Shown: positions 9,052-18,261, numbered from the stretch's first letter. The stretch is 64,000 bases of DNA from Vibrio sinaloensis DSM 21326 (GCF_000189275.1 NZ_AEVT01000018.1:62001-126000), one strand, 5' to 3'. Numbers and translations are program-made. Notes: a model not told the origin generated them from the sequence alone.

Positions 9052-9699
9052 ATGAATACCTTTAAAGGGATTGAACGAGTTATATATGAGTACCTGATCA
9101 GTCATGCAAAAGATTTGAACAGCATCTCTGCCAAAACCATTGCCAGCAAAGCGTTAACCACAACAACATCGGTCAATCGCGTATGCAAAAAAATGGGTTA
9201 CGCCAGTTATACCGAGCTGAGATATAAGTTGGCAGACGACCTCAAAAAAGACATCGAGCCGACAGCCCAAGGTGATGACCAAGCGCAGCGAATTGATAAA
9301 ATCGCTCAGTCACTGAATCGCTCTCCCGTGGTTTACCTGTATTCTCGCGGCGCGTCGATCGTCAGCGTTTCGTATCTGTCGCGCTTTCTCTCGCTGGCTA
9401 ATATCCCTCACCTAGTGATTACCGATATTCACCAGTTAGCTCGTGCAGAAACCGGCACCCTGGTATTGATCAGCAAATCGGGAGAAACTCAGGCAGTGGT
9501 CGATATGGCACATAATGCGAAACGAAAGGGACTCAAAGTGTTTGCTATTAGCCATTTAGGTTCAACATTAGCCAGCATTGCCAGTGTCAATCTCGACTTA
9601 GAAGAGCAAGTCGATGGCATTTCGCCTTACCACCGTGAATCGCAGATCCATATCTTGGAGCTGGTAGACTTGATAGGAAAAGAGTTGTTGGAAGGTTAA
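9052..9699 (+). CDS. RpiR/MurR-family transcriptional regulator (HTH plus SIS domain)
   Basis: 215 aa, slightly short for the family (about 280). Residues 1-75 form the HTH_6 domain, with SAKTIASKALTTTTSVNRVCK as the helix-turn-helix region minus its ends. Residues about 90-210 form the sugar-isomerase (SIS) domain, with VYLYSRGAS and LVLISKSGETQAVVDMA as the phosphosugar-binding loops. Such proteins sense a phosphosugar and repress or activate neighbouring catabolic genes. Its position, divergent from the PTS operon, makes it the likely local regulator, replacing the GntR-type MngR used in E. coli. The start is the only good ATG; the ribosome binding site is weak. Confidence 0.85.
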   Translation: MNTFKGIERVIYEYLISHAKDLNSISAKTIASKALTTTTSVNRVCKKMGYASYTELRYKLADDLKKDIEPTAQGDDQAQRIDKIAQSLNRSPVVYLYSRGASIVSVSYLSRFLSLANIPHLVITDIHQLARAETGTLVLISKSGETQAVVDMAHNAKRKGLKVFAISHLGSTLASIASVNLDLEEQVDGISPYHRESQIHILELVDLIGKELLEG

Positions 9700-9813
9700 C
9701 TGAATCCGGTTAGGGGTATCCTCGCAATACTTTCAGGGTTTTAACAACAATCCCGTCGCCTAGATGTATTCTTCACACCTCGTCAATCACGCTCTCGTAA
9801 ATAAGGTACCTTC

Positions 9814-10512
9814 ATGTCTGAACTCTACACAAAGCACGCGCTCAAGTACGCCGAAGCAGTCAAAGATAATGTTTACAATGCCATGTTTGAACGACCTTCA
9901 ACTTTGGCGCTATTGGATGAAGTGTCAGGCAGCGATGTGTTAGATATCGGTTGTGGCTCCGGTGAATACGCCCAATGGCTAATCGAACACTCAGCCGCCA
10001 AAGTGACCTGTCTTGATGTGTCACAACAGATGGTCGACATCGTAACAGAGCGTTTTGCCAACAAGGTGAGTGCTTACCAACAAGATATCGCCTTAGGATT
10101 GCCAAACGAGCGCGACGACAGTGCCGATCTTGTGATATGCCCATTGGTGCTTCACTACATTGCGGATTTAACCCCTGTATTTGCCGAGATCCATCGGGTG
10201 CTGAAACAGGGCGGGTATCTGGTCTTCTCAACTCACCACCCTTTTGCGGATATTGAATGCTCAAAAACTGGAAATTATTTTGAGCGAGAGTTTATTGAAG
10301 ACGAATGGCACACCATCGGCCAACCCGTCGCGGTCAGCTTTTATCGCCGCTCATTGACGGAGCTGTGCCAAGCAGTCTCATCCGCTGGTCTAGTGATCGA
10401 AGCAATCACTGAAGGCTGCGTTGACCCGCAGATTCAACAAGTCGCACCCGAAACCCACGAGTACTTGTCGAAAAATCCTAACTTCATCTTTATGAAATGT
10501 CGCAAGCGTTAA
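9814..10512 (+). CDS. Class I SAM-dependent methyltransferase
   Basis: 232 aa. SAM-binding motif I is VLDIGCGSGEYAQWL at about residues 44-58, followed by CLDVSQQMV (acidic residue that holds the ribose) and the post-motif RDDSADLVICPLVLHYI, then LKQGGYLVFSTHHPF. This is the Methyltransf_11 arrangement seen in small-molecule methyltransferases. The substrate is unknown. Transcribed alone; a weak AAGGTA lies ahead of the ATG. Confidence 0.8.
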   Translation: MSELYTKHALKYAEAVKDNVYNAMFERPSTLALLDEVSGSDVLDIGCGSGEYAQWLIEHSAAKVTCLDVSQQMVDIVTERFANKVSAYQQDIALGLPNERDDSADLVICPLVLHYIADLTPVFAEIHRVLKQGGYLVFSTHHPFADIECSKTGNYFEREFIEDEWHTIGQPVAVSFYRRSLTELCQAVSSAGLVIEAITEGCVDPQIQQVAPETHEYLSKNPNFIFMKCRKR

Positions 10513-10546
10513 TTGCGCAACCAGTCAAACCAATAGGAGAAGTCCC

Positions 10547-10900
10547 ATGCAACCTGCACCAATAAAACCTGAAATCACCTTTGACGACTTTGCCAAGTTG
10601 GATATCCGAGTTGGTACCATCACTGACGTAAACGAAGTGGCGAAGTCAGATAAGCTAATGAAACTAACGGTCGATTTTGGCGATCATACTCGCTCCATTC
10701 TGGCAGGAATTAAGCAAGAGCGTGACAATCCAAAAGAAATTGAAGGCAAGCAAGCCCTGTTCGTGGTGAACCTGCCAGAGCGAAAAATGGCGGGAGAACT
10801 CTCTCAAGGTATGCTGTTTGACATTGGCTATGAAGATAAACTGCAACCGTGCTTAGCCTGTCCGGAAAACGACATCCCTAATGGCGCAAGAGCAGGTTAA
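10547..10900 (+). CDS. tRNA-binding domain protein (CsaA / YgjH-like)
   Basis: 117 aa, a single EMAPII-type OB-fold tRNA-binding domain: DFAKLDIRVGTITDV, then HTRSILAGI, KQALFVVNLPERKMAG, and ending ENDIPNGARAG. It resembles the C-terminal dimerisation and tRNA-binding domain of MetG and the free-standing proteins YgjH and CsaA. Those bind tRNA; CsaA has also been reported as a secretion-related chaperone. Start supported by AGGAGA seven bases before the ATG. It lies 34 bp after the methyltransferase gene and before a clear terminator. Confidence 0.85.
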   Translation: MQPAPIKPEITFDDFAKLDIRVGTITDVNEVAKSDKLMKLTVDFGDHTRSILAGIKQERDNPKEIEGKQALFVVNLPERKMAGELSQGMLFDIGYEDKLQPCLACPENDIPNGARAG

Positions 10901-10932
10901 CACTTTCACTTTTCCTTTCATCATCTCTGTTA

Positions 10933-10965
10933 GATAAGCCTTCCAATTGAGAAGGCTTATCTTTT
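10933..10965 (+). terminator. Rho-independent terminator
   Basis: Perfect 11-bp stem GATAAGCCTTC / GAAGGCTTATC with a 7-nt loop, followed by TTTT, 32 nt past the tRNA-binding protein stop. Confidence 0.85.
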
Positions 10966-11124
10966 AATCAATTACGCTGCCAAATTTATATAATCAATAG
11001 ATTGCACAGGTATATTTATATATACTCCACAAACCATTGATACTTATACGGTATTAGTGTCTATTTACGTCAAAGTAAACGGGTTTCCGTTTACTACCAC
11101 GCTCTCTCCTAGGTACAAAGATAA

Positions 11125-11619
11125 ATGCAAAATATACAAAGCGACAACGATCTCGTCTTAGCCAGCAGGTGGTCGCGTTTTTGGGCAACAGTCATAGATA
11201 GTCTGGTTTTGGCACTCTGTTCTGCCCCTTGGATAATCTACATGCTAAATGGCGCAGCAGACGGAACTGGTGTCGCATCAGTATACGTCTACGCTCTAAC
11301 TGCGCTGCTGTGGATAATTACTATCGCATTTCAGTGCTATCTTATGCATCGCCACGGGCAGACCATTGGCAAAAATGTGTTTGAAATTGCAATGGTCGAT
11401 CTGGAAGGCAACAAGCCCGGTTTAGCCAAACTGATATTTCTCCGCATGCTACCTGTACATGTTTTAAGTTATGCCAACTATGTAGGGAGTTTTGTGCCAC
11501 TGATCAATGTGTTGTTTATCTTTCGTAAAGATAGACGCTGCTTACATGATTTAATCGCGGGAACTCAAGTCATCAGCGTTGCCAAACCTAAGCAAGTTGA
11601 CTTCAGCACCTTTGATTAA
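11125..11619 (+). CDS. RDD-family membrane protein
   Basis: 164 aa with the RDD signature: ASRWSRFWATVIDSLVLAL (first helix with its Arg and Asp), a second helix LTALLWIITIAFQCYLM, GQTIGKNVFEIAMVDLEGN, and a C-terminal FRKDRRCLHDLIAGTQVI. Three or four membrane segments. RDD proteins are inner-membrane proteins of mostly unknown role, a few linked to Na+/H+ exchange. The gap to def2 is only 32 bp, so co-transcription is likely. Confidence 0.85.
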   Translation: MQNIQSDNDLVLASRWSRFWATVIDSLVLALCSAPWIIYMLNGAADGTGVASVYVYALTALLWIITIAFQCYLMHRHGQTIGKNVFEIAMVDLEGNKPGLAKLIFLRMLPVHVLSYANYVGSFVPLINVLFIFRKDRRCLHDLIAGTQVISVAKPKQVDFSTFD

Positions 11620-11651
11620 CGCCACCCCACCGACAGGAAACCTCGCTCGCC

Positions 11652-12155
11652 ATGACAGTTTTAAAGATTCTTACTGCACCAGATCCAAAACTGAAAACAC
11701 AAGCGCACAAGGTAGAAGACTTTTCGTCTATCCAAACCCTCATTGACGACATGCTAGACACACTTTATGACACTGATAACGGTATAGGGCTAGCCTCAAC
11801 CCAAGTCGGCCGGAGTGAAGCTGTGGTTATTATTGACTTATCCGACAACCGCGATGAACCTTTGATATTGGTTAACCCTGAAGTCGTCAGTGGCAGTCAC
11901 AAAGCACTCGGCCAAGAAGGCTGTTTATCTGTACCTGACTACTATGCCGAAGTAGAACGATACACCTCAGTTGTGGTTTCTGCACAAGATCGTCATGGCA
12001 ATTCCATCACCATTGAGAGCGATGACTTTCTTGCAATAGTGATGCAGCACGAGATTGATCATCTCGCTGGCAATCTATTTATTGATTATCTATCGCCGCT
12101 AAAGCGACAAATGGCGATGAAAAAAGTAAAGAAACACCTTAAATCTCGTGCATAG
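11652..12155 (+). CDS. def2: Peptide deformylase (second copy type)
   Basis: 167 aa. All three PDF motifs are present: GIGLASTQ (44-51), EGCLS (89-93, with metal ligand Cys91) and MQHEIDHLAG (131-140, HExxH-type with both His ligands and catalytic Glu134). It removes the N-formyl group from new proteins. Vibrios usually carry one def beside fmt on chromosome 1 and a second copy on chromosome 2, which this appears to be. Motif I has Ser-Thr where the main enzyme has Ala-Ala/Thr, a mild variation. Its stop lies 17 bp from the convergent HD-GYP gene. Confidence 0.9.
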   Translation: MTVLKILTAPDPKLKTQAHKVEDFSSIQTLIDDMLDTLYDTDNGIGLASTQVGRSEAVVIIDLSDNRDEPLILVNPEVVSGSHKALGQEGCLSVPDYYAEVERYTSVVVSAQDRHGNSITIESDDFLAIVMQHEIDHLAGNLFIDYLSPLKRQMAMKKVKKHLKSRA

Positions 12156-12171
12156 CACTAATGCACAGTTG

Positions 12172-13299
12172 TTATGCCCCACCTGGGGTATAGCAACCGC
12201 CCAATGTTTTATCTTGCGTATAACACAATAAAAATGCATCAACGACGTAAGGGTCATAAAGGGTATTACGACCTCGCTTGAGCGTATTGATCGCCGCTCG
12301 TGCCCCTAACGCTTTTCGATACGGGCGATCACTTGCCATGGCATCAAAGGTGTCAGCAACCGCCACAATACGCGCTTCCATTAAAATCTGGTTGCCTTTT
12401 AATCCCTTTGGGTAACCTGATCCATCTAAGCGCTCGTGATGCTGTTCAACAATATCGATAATTGGCCACGGGAAGTCGACATCTTTAAAAATGCTCGATC
12501 CAATCTCTGAGTGACTTTTAAGAAGGTCATACTCAACTGGCATTAACTGCCCAGTTTTATTGAGTAACTGAGAAGGAATGGCAATTTTACCGATATCATG
12601 CACCAACGCCCCAACAATCAGCCCTTGCTTATCGTGCTCACTTAAATGCATTTGATCGGCAATCAACTCACAAAGGTGAGCGACATTACGTTGGTGAGAT
12701 GAGGTGTATTCATCACGAATTTCCAATGCTCGTGAAATCGCCCCAAGCATTCCGGTAAGAATCGAATAGGGGCTGCGTGACTCAAACACTTTCCTATGCC
12801 CAGAATTCGAATGAGTAATCTGCGACGCTTTCGCCTCAACTTGTGGCCAAAGCTGATTTAACCGTGACCAAAAACACTCTACCTCAGCTTCGTTATACCC
12901 CGTATCACCATTACCGATTCCAACAATCGCCACCACTTTGCCGTTGAACGTAATTGGTACGCTAAAATGGTGATGAAGCGAAATATGCCCCTCAGGTAAA
13001 GACTCCGGAGCATGATGTGCCATGGGGTAATCGTTATGAATAACCGGTTTATTGGTACGAATGCTGTCTGCCCAAATCCCCGCAGCAGACAGCGGATAGT
13101 GAGTTTCATGGCTGGAATGACAGTGCTCCAACGCCTTTGTTGACCAGACGTTAAGGGCAATTTCATTGGTTGCTGCATCAAAAAAGTGCAAGTAGCCGAC
13201 CTGTGAATTGGCCTCTTCAACTAAGGTATCGATTAAATCACGATAAAAATCGTGCTTGGTCAAATACTCTCTTTCTAAGGGTACGCTCAGATCCATCAT
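12172..13299 (-). CDS. GAF plus HD-GYP domain protein, probable c-di-GMP phosphodiesterase
   Basis: 375 aa. Residues about 15-155 look like a GAF sensor domain. Residues about 185-370 are an HD-GYP domain with VHDIGKIAIPSQLL (His234-Asp235) and HHERLDGSGYPKGL (287-300). The full set of HD-GYP metal-ligand motifs is present, so it should be active against c-di-GMP. The GAF domain may sense a small molecule. No membrane segments or receiver domain. Single gene on the minus strand, convergent with def2. Confidence 0.88.
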   Translation of the reverse strand: MMDLSVPLEREYLTKHDFYRDLIDTLVEEANSQVGYLHFFDAATNEIALNVWSTKALEHCHSSHETHYPLSAAGIWADSIRTNKPVIHNDYPMAHHAPESLPEGHISLHHHFSVPITFNGKVVAIVGIGNGDTGYNEAEVECFWSRLNQLWPQVEAKASQITHSNSGHRKVFESRSPYSILTGMLGAISRALEIRDEYTSSHQRNVAHLCELIADQMHLSEHDKQGLIVGALVHDIGKIAIPSQLLNKTGQLMPVEYDLLKSHSEIGSSIFKDVDFPWPIIDIVEQHHERLDGSGYPKGLKGNQILMEARIVAVADTFDAMASDRPYRKALGARAAINTLKRGRNTLYDPYVVDAFLLCYTQDKTLGGCYTPGGA

Positions 13300-13500
13300 T
13301 GCTCTTCAATGCTCATTTAATCGCCACCGGGGAATAGGAAGCTGGCATTCTATCACCCGAAAAATGTCAACTGGTGACCCAAATCAATTCAAACACTATT
13401 TGCTCTTTTTCCTACTTGTGCTGACAAAGCCGATTCAGTGACACCTTTCATAACACTGACTGATGCCGAAAAGATATACTGACATGCTTTGAGCACGAAA

Positions 13501-14046
13501 ATGGAATCGCTTATGACAATAGAAGTGGGTATTCAGATTAGAGCGGCACGCCGCGATGAACTAGAACAAGTTTACGCACTCGTCACCAACAACGACGAGT
13601 GGACGCGGTTTAACGGCCCTTATTTTCCATACCAACACCCTTCGCTAGACCAATTTGCCCAGACAACCTTTGTTCGTATGCTACGTGGCGAAGACCTTCA
13701 ACTCATAACGGTTGACGGAATTCCGGTGGGCAGTGTCAATAGCTATTGGGAGTGTGAGACAACGCGTTGGTTGGAAGCGGGAGTGGTGATTTACGATCAA
13801 ACTTACTGGGGCCGTGGAATAGCCGCGAAAGCGATTCCTCTCTGGATAAGCTTTTTGTTTCAGCAGTGGAATATTGAGCGTGTAGGCATGACGACTTGGT
13901 CTGGTAACCCACGTATGATGTCATTGGCGCTCAAACTGGGGTTCAAACAAGAAGCGCGGCTGCGTAAAGTACGCTACTACCAAGGCCAATACTACGACTC
14001 CATCAAATATGGTGTCTTGCGCTCGGAATGGGAAGAAAGAGATTAG
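13501..14046 (+). CDS. GNAT acetyltransferase, RimJ/RimL type
   Basis: 181 aa from the ATG at 13501; the longer frame opens with TTG at 13489 and another ATG lies at 13513. Both ATGs have plausible purine tracts. The domain is a RimJ/RimL-like GNAT: IRAARRDELEQVYALV, then WLEAGVVIYDQTYWGRGIAAKAIPL (acetyl-CoA pyrophosphate loop GRGIA) and VGMTTWSGNPRMMSLALKLGFK, ending KYGVLRSEW. Target unknown. It runs close to the nucleotidyltransferase gene that starts 15 bp downstream. Confidence 0.82.
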   Translation: MESLMTIEVGIQIRAARRDELEQVYALVTNNDEWTRFNGPYFPYQHPSLDQFAQTTFVRMLRGEDLQLITVDGIPVGSVNSYWECETTRWLEAGVVIYDQTYWGRGIAAKAIPLWISFLFQQWNIERVGMTTWSGNPRMMSLALKLGFKQEARLRKVRYYQGQYYDSIKYGVLRSEWEERD

Positions 14047-14060
14047 ACAAGGAACACAGG

Positions 14061-14618
14061 ATGAATAAAGCAGAACTCAACTTAGATCACCTACCGCTGC
14101 AACTTGCTCTGATTGAAAGTGCCTATCATGCTTTCGTGAATCAAAAAGATGTGGTCGCCGCGGTGCTGTTAGGCTCACTCGCCTCAAACACCGGCGATCG
14201 CGTCTCTGACGCCGATATTATCATCTTCACCCAGCATGGCTTTCGTTCATCAACGCAAGGCTGTTTTGAAAAATTCGAAACCGATAAAGATATCTTTTAC
14301 TGCTTGGACGGCCATCACAACCAAAACGCCTACTTCAAAAAGTATATCTTCAGCGACTTAACCAGCGCTGAAATTCACTGTGTCGATCTCTGTGAGCCTT
14401 TCTCGATTTCAAAACCATTCAACGTACTCTTTGATAAAGCCAACATTATCAGCCAACGACTAACCGATGAGCCAGCCCCTAAACATCAAGACTTCCCTGT
14501 TTATACCGCAGGTGATCAAGGCTTAATTTGGGAGTTGTTTGACTGCATAAAATGGTTGAGTCGCGACAATAATGCGCTGGCAAAGTCTTATATCAAAAAG
14601 CTGGCAGCTAAGTTGTAG
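14061..14618 (+). CDS. Nucleotidyltransferase-domain protein
   Basis: 185 aa from ATG 14061, which has AAGGA seven bases upstream. The longest frame starts inside the preceding GNAT gene and is unlikely. Residues about 33-60 carry the Pol-beta nucleotidyltransferase signature: AAVLLGSLASN with Gly-Ser, then SDADIIIF with the Asp-x-Asp metal-binding pair. The remainder is helical. Relatives include aminoglycoside-type nucleotidyltransferases and toxin-like NTases. Which applies cannot be said. Probably in one transcript with the GNAT gene. Confidence 0.7.
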   Translation: MNKAELNLDHLPLQLALIESAYHAFVNQKDVVAAVLLGSLASNTGDRVSDADIIIFTQHGFRSSTQGCFEKFETDKDIFYCLDGHHNQNAYFKKYIFSDLTSAEIHCVDLCEPFSISKPFNVLFDKANIISQRLTDEPAPKHQDFPVYTAGDQGLIWELFDCIKWLSRDNNALAKSYIKKLAAKL

Positions 14619-14622
14619 TGGT

Positions 14623-15468
14623 TTAAGTTTGCGGCTTTGCAACAAAAATCATCGCGATTCCACCCAGTACCAGTAAAGAAGAGATAATCGCGGGTAAACT
14701 GATCGACTCGGCTAAGCCAATACTGCCAGCGGCAAACGCGATCACGGGAACGGCAAGTTGGGCGATAGACGCTTGCAACACAGAAATGCGCTTAACCACT
14801 TGGTACCACACTATATAGCCAAAACCAGAAGCAAAGATACCAGATAGTAACGCCCACCCAACGCCTTGCACTGTGATGCTTTGTGAAGAGAAAAGCCAAG
14901 GGCTAACACATAATGCGATCACACTGGCGAGTACAAACCCATGGGTTATGGCTTTAGCAGGTGCTCCGCCACGACGACCCAACAAGGTAAAGATCGCCCA
15001 ACCAATGCCTGAGAGCAGCATGATGATTGCGGCGGTTAAGCTTGGCGTTTGCGCAGAAGGAAGCATAAGCAACACAAAGCCACTTAGCGCTGTTGCGATG
15101 CCTAGCCATTCAATGCGATTAAGGCGGTGACCGGAGTAAACATGAAATGCCACCAGCGTTAACTGAACCATACCAAACAGGATCAATGCACCAGTTCCAG
15201 TAGTAAGTTGAGTGTAAGCAAATGAGAAAGTCACGGCATAACCAAACAAAGCAATGCCTGACCACCAACTGAGTTTATCGGTTAGAAATGAGCGCTCAAG
15301 TTGACGCTTAGCCACCATAATCACGACTAATGTTACTGCGCCAGACAGCAGGCGAATTAAAGTAAACGAACCTGGGTCAATCGACTGTTCTGCCAGAGCA
15401 AAGCGACAAAAAAAGGAATTGGCAGCGAACGCAAATAAGGCCACCAGTAAACTAACTGAATGAGACAT
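14623..15468 (-). CDS. DMT-superfamily transporter (EamA type)
   Basis: 281 aa with about ten hydrophobic helices in two EamA repeats (residues 1-130 and 140-275). Landmarks are FALAEQSIDPGSFTLIRLLSG and, in repeat two, GYIVWYQVVKRISVLQASI. Likely an inner-membrane exporter of a metabolite or amino acid. Start supported by AGGGAAG before the ATG. Only 4 bp separate its stop from that of the convergent nucleotidyltransferase gene. Confidence 0.85.
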   Translation of the reverse strand: MSHSVSLLVALFAFAANSFFCRFALAEQSIDPGSFTLIRLLSGAVTLVVIMVAKRQLERSFLTDKLSWWSGIALFGYAVTFSFAYTQLTTGTGALILFGMVQLTLVAFHVYSGHRLNRIEWLGIATALSGFVLLMLPSAQTPSLTAAIIMLLSGIGWAIFTLLGRRGGAPAKAITHGFVLASVIALCVSPWLFSSQSITVQGVGWALLSGIFASGFGYIVWYQVVKRISVLQASIAQLAVPVIAFAAGSIGLAESISLPAIISSLLVLGGIAMIFVAKPQT

Positions 15469-15610
15469 AAACTTCCCTGATAATCTTCAGTTTGAGTATA
15501 TCGATTGATAGCGAATCCGATAGCTCAATTCTTTATGCGTGATTCCATCCGCTTCTATCGTATAGATAAGAAAAGCCGCACTAAGGCGGCTTTAGTGTTG
15601 CAAGTGAGTG

Positions 15611-17356
15611 TTACTGATGGGAGTCAAGATACGCTTTCGCTTGCTCTTTTCCCATGTACTTGCCAAGCGTTCTCGCGGGCACTGAGGTTAAATCGACCAC
15701 GATCAAGCCATCAAGCGCGAAGTTAAACGCAGGGTCAACGTTAAAACAAACCAGCTTGCCGTTCATTCCTAGATACTGCCTTAACAGCACGGGCAGCCCC
15801 ATCCCTTGCTCTAAACGACTCAGCACTTTAGAGAGCAGTGGTAAGTTAGAAAGAGAGCTCAGCATATCCGGACGCCAGAACTCCTGACCACTTTTTTCCA
15901 GCGGAGTGGTTGGCTCGACCAATTTCGCTTTTTCATCATCGTAATAATGCACTGACATCACGGACGCAATTAACTGCCTCGCGACTGGACTGTAATCATT
16001 ACTGATACTCACCGGGCCAAATAAATGGGTGTATTTGGGGTTACGCTCAACAAACCCAGCAATCCCTTTCCATAACAACAATAACGAGTGCATGTTACGC
16101 TGGTACTGTTTCGCCACGACAGATCGACCGAGCTCAATGGATTTGCCTAAGCTGTTTACAAAGGCCTCATCATACTTAAACAAACTGGTTGAATAGAGCG
16201 CGTCTATGCCACCTTCTTCGACCAACTCATCGACCAACCCTAAACGATAGGCGCCAACCAGATCGCGATTGGTTTTGTGCCATACAAACAGTTGGTGGTA
16301 ATGGGCGTCAAATTGGTCAATGTCACAACTACGCCCACTGCCCTCCCCAACATCCCTAAAACTCTCTTCACGGACTCGGCCAATCTCTCGCATCATACTC
16401 GGCATAGCGTTCGTAGGGGCACAATAAACGCGATAATCCCCTTGCTCGATCAACAAATAATCCGACAATTTCTTCAGCTCAGTTTCGAGCACATCCACCG
16501 CAATCGGTGCAATAATCGGCTCAGCTTCGGCGTCATACAATGCTGGCGCGCGGTGGTTATCCATACTGCCCATTAAGTAGGTGTTTAAGCGAAAGTATTG
16601 AGTGATATCGCTGTCTTTTTCAAAGTCCTTCACTTCACTGTAAGGGATCGGATTACCGACAGAAACAGAAATCGTCTCACCAGACTTGTTGAGCAATTCT
16701 CGCCCCAACAATGCGGTTCTGAGCAACGGATGAATTCGACCGGCTTGGTAAAACAACTTACTGTTCATGCCATTGATGAAAATAGGCACCGTTGTCGCCT
16801 CAGCGTGTTTGACAAACTTCGCGACAGACTGACTCCACTCTTTATCGGTGATCTTATTCTCGCCAGCTTGCCACGCAGAAACCTCGCCGGCAGGGAAGAT
16901 AATCAACACCCCACCTTCTTTGAGATGCTGATTGGCCTGCTTGATCGCTCTACGATTGGTGCGTTTCGCTTGCTCACCGCCGAATACATTGACGCCAATA
17001 AACAGTTCATCAAGTTCTGGTATCCGCTTTAGCAACTCATTGGCAAGCACTTTAACGTCTTTACGCACCTGAGAAATAAGAGAAGCGAGAATCACGCCTT
17101 CAATACCACCAAACGGGTGATTTGCCACAATCAGTACCGAGCCTTCACTTGGCACACTGTCTAAGCTACCTTGATCAACCTGATATTGCGTACCGATTCG
17201 AGCTAGAGTTTCTTGCATGAACTCAAAACTGTCTTCTGGTAGTGCTTCTTGCTTGTAGAGCGCATCTAGGGTCGACAAACCCGTCGCCCATTCCACTATT
17301 GACTCGCCAATGCCAAAAGGGGTTTTACGCGGTAATCGAAACGGACTTGCAATCAT
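15611..17356 (-). CDS. olsF: Bifunctional lyso-ornithine lipid / ornithine lipid acyltransferase (OlsF-like)
   Basis: 581 aa with two acyltransferase halves. Residues about 40-270 resemble PlsC/OlsA, with VANHPFGGIEGVILA and later GVLIIFPAGEVSAW. Residues about 310-480 resemble the OlsB-type GNAT N-acyltransferase: VYCAPTNAMPSMMREIGRVR, then FRDVGEGSGR and FVWHKTNRDLVGAYRLG. This order is the one described for OlsF, which makes ornithine lipids in one protein and is known from Vibrio. The first motif reads NHPFGG rather than the canonical NHxxxxD, as in many OlsA/OlsF proteins. Last gene of a tight seven-gene minus-strand run, 2 bp from the DoxX gene. AAGGAG supports the start. Confidence 0.75.
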   Translation of the reverse strand: MIASPFRLPRKTPFGIGESIVEWATGLSTLDALYKQEALPEDSFEFMQETLARIGTQYQVDQGSLDSVPSEGSVLIVANHPFGGIEGVILASLISQVRKDVKVLANELLKRIPELDELFIGVNVFGGEQAKRTNRRAIKQANQHLKEGGVLIIFPAGEVSAWQAGENKITDKEWSQSVAKFVKHAEATTVPIFINGMNSKLFYQAGRIHPLLRTALLGRELLNKSGETISVSVGNPIPYSEVKDFEKDSDITQYFRLNTYLMGSMDNHRAPALYDAEAEPIIAPIAVDVLETELKKLSDYLLIEQGDYRVYCAPTNAMPSMMREIGRVREESFRDVGEGSGRSCDIDQFDAHYHQLFVWHKTNRDLVGAYRLGLVDELVEEGGIDALYSTSLFKYDEAFVNSLGKSIELGRSVVAKQYQRNMHSLLLLWKGIAGFVERNPKYTHLFGPVSISNDYSPVARQLIASVMSVHYYDDEKAKLVEPTTPLEKSGQEFWRPDMLSSLSNLPLLSKVLSRLEQGMGLPVLLRQYLGMNGKLVCFNVDPAFNFALDGLIVVDLTSVPARTLGKYMGKEQAKAYLDSHQ

Positions 17357-17357
17357 A

Positions 17358-17819
17358 CTAAGCTCCTTGAGACAACAGGCCGTAAGTGAAAGTGCCTTGA
17401 GTCTTTACATCACGAACAAACAAGTACACGCCACATGCCCAGACAATACACGCCATACCAAACAGCAAGCCGCCATCGTCGCCTACCACTTCACCCAGCG
17501 CATTAAACTCTGGCATCACAATGCCTAGCGGGGTAAAGAGATGGAAGAAAATCGCACCAGTCATGATGCCTGCACTCATCGCCGCTCCCACACCATGCAA
17601 GCGAGTGAACAACAAGATGGCGGCAATAAGCTCAGCGAAACCAATTAGATAACCACCGTATACACCAAACCACTCAATGCCCGACCACTCACCTAATGTG
17701 CCAAAGATATGGTCTGTCTCAAACGAACCAGAAAACTTGAAAAACAGTGACTGGATAAAAACGAAAGCAATAAAGACTGCTGGAATGTGTTTTGAAGCTA
17801 CAAATTTCATCGTCATCAT
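17358..17819 (-). CDS. DoxX-like membrane protein
   Basis: 153 aa with four hydrophobic segments: VFIAFVFIQSLFFKF, a central GYLIGFAELIAAILLF, MSAGIMTGAIFFHLF and MACIVWACGVYLFV. The phenylalanine-rich first helix followed by a FxETDHIF segment, then AELIAAILL, is typical of DoxX/DoxD-like small membrane proteins. Several in-frame ATGs sit at the start (MMTMK); AAGGG lies just upstream. Part of the seven-gene run, 4 bp after the YHS protein gene. Role unknown. Confidence 0.75.
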   Translation of the reverse strand: MMTMKFVASKHIPAVFIAFVFIQSLFFKFSGSFETDHIFGTLGEWSGIEWFGVYGGYLIGFAELIAAILLFTRLHGVGAAMSAGIMTGAIFFHLFTPLGIVMPEFNALGEVVGDDGGLLFGMACIVWACGVYLFVRDVKTQGTFTYGLLSQGA

Positions 17820-17823
17820 TCCC

Positions 17824-18261
17824 TTAGTTAATTAGGCTCGGCCAGTTTTGATCAGCTGCTTTGATGTGACCTGCGCGATCATCATCCCACCAGCTTTTAA
17901 CTTCTGCGTTGTAGTTGAGGTACAACTTGCCATCAACGATCGCCCACTGTTTCGGATCCGCCGATGCAAAGTCATTCTTTGCTGAAATAGCCCAAGCACA
18001 ATAACCGCCATACTGTGGTGCATACGCTTCTGGATCTGCGTTGAACTTATTGAGGTTTTCTTGTGATGAGAAGTACCAGTCAGCACCTTTGTATTCCACT
18101 TGCCATTGGCTGTCGCCTTTCACTGGTTTTCCCTCGGTAAAATAAGCGACTGTGTCATAGCCATCTAAAGCTTTACTGCTGAAAATGCCGGTGTAGATTT
18201 CATCGGCGGCGAATGAAGGAAAACTTACGAGCATAATAATTAGGGCAAATAACTTCTTCAT
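17824..18261 (-). CDS. Secreted YHS-domain protein
   Basis: 145 aa from ATG 18261, preceded by AAGGAG. This ATG overlaps the TGA of the upstream NRDE gene (ATGA), which implies coupled translation. Residues 1-18 are a signal peptide (MKKLFALIIMLVSFPSFAAD). The mature part has the YHS hallmarks: LDGYDTVAYFTEGKPVKGDS, then YFSSQENLNKFNADPEAYAP and YGGYCAWAIS with a conserved Cys. YHS domains are thought to bind metals. Periplasmic. Confidence 0.85.
   Translation of the reverse strand: MKKLFALIIMLVSFPSFAADEIYTGIFSSKALDGYDTVAYFTEGKPVKGDSQWQVEYKGADWYFSSQENLNKFNADPEAYAPQYGGYCAWAISAKNDFASADPKQWAIVDGKLYLNYNAEVKSWWDDDRAGHIKAADQNWPSLIN

Noticed and set aside
9860..10264. 134-aa frame antisense to the methyltransferase gene
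   Set aside because: Arg/Pro/Ser-rich shadow of a clear SAM-dependent methyltransferase.
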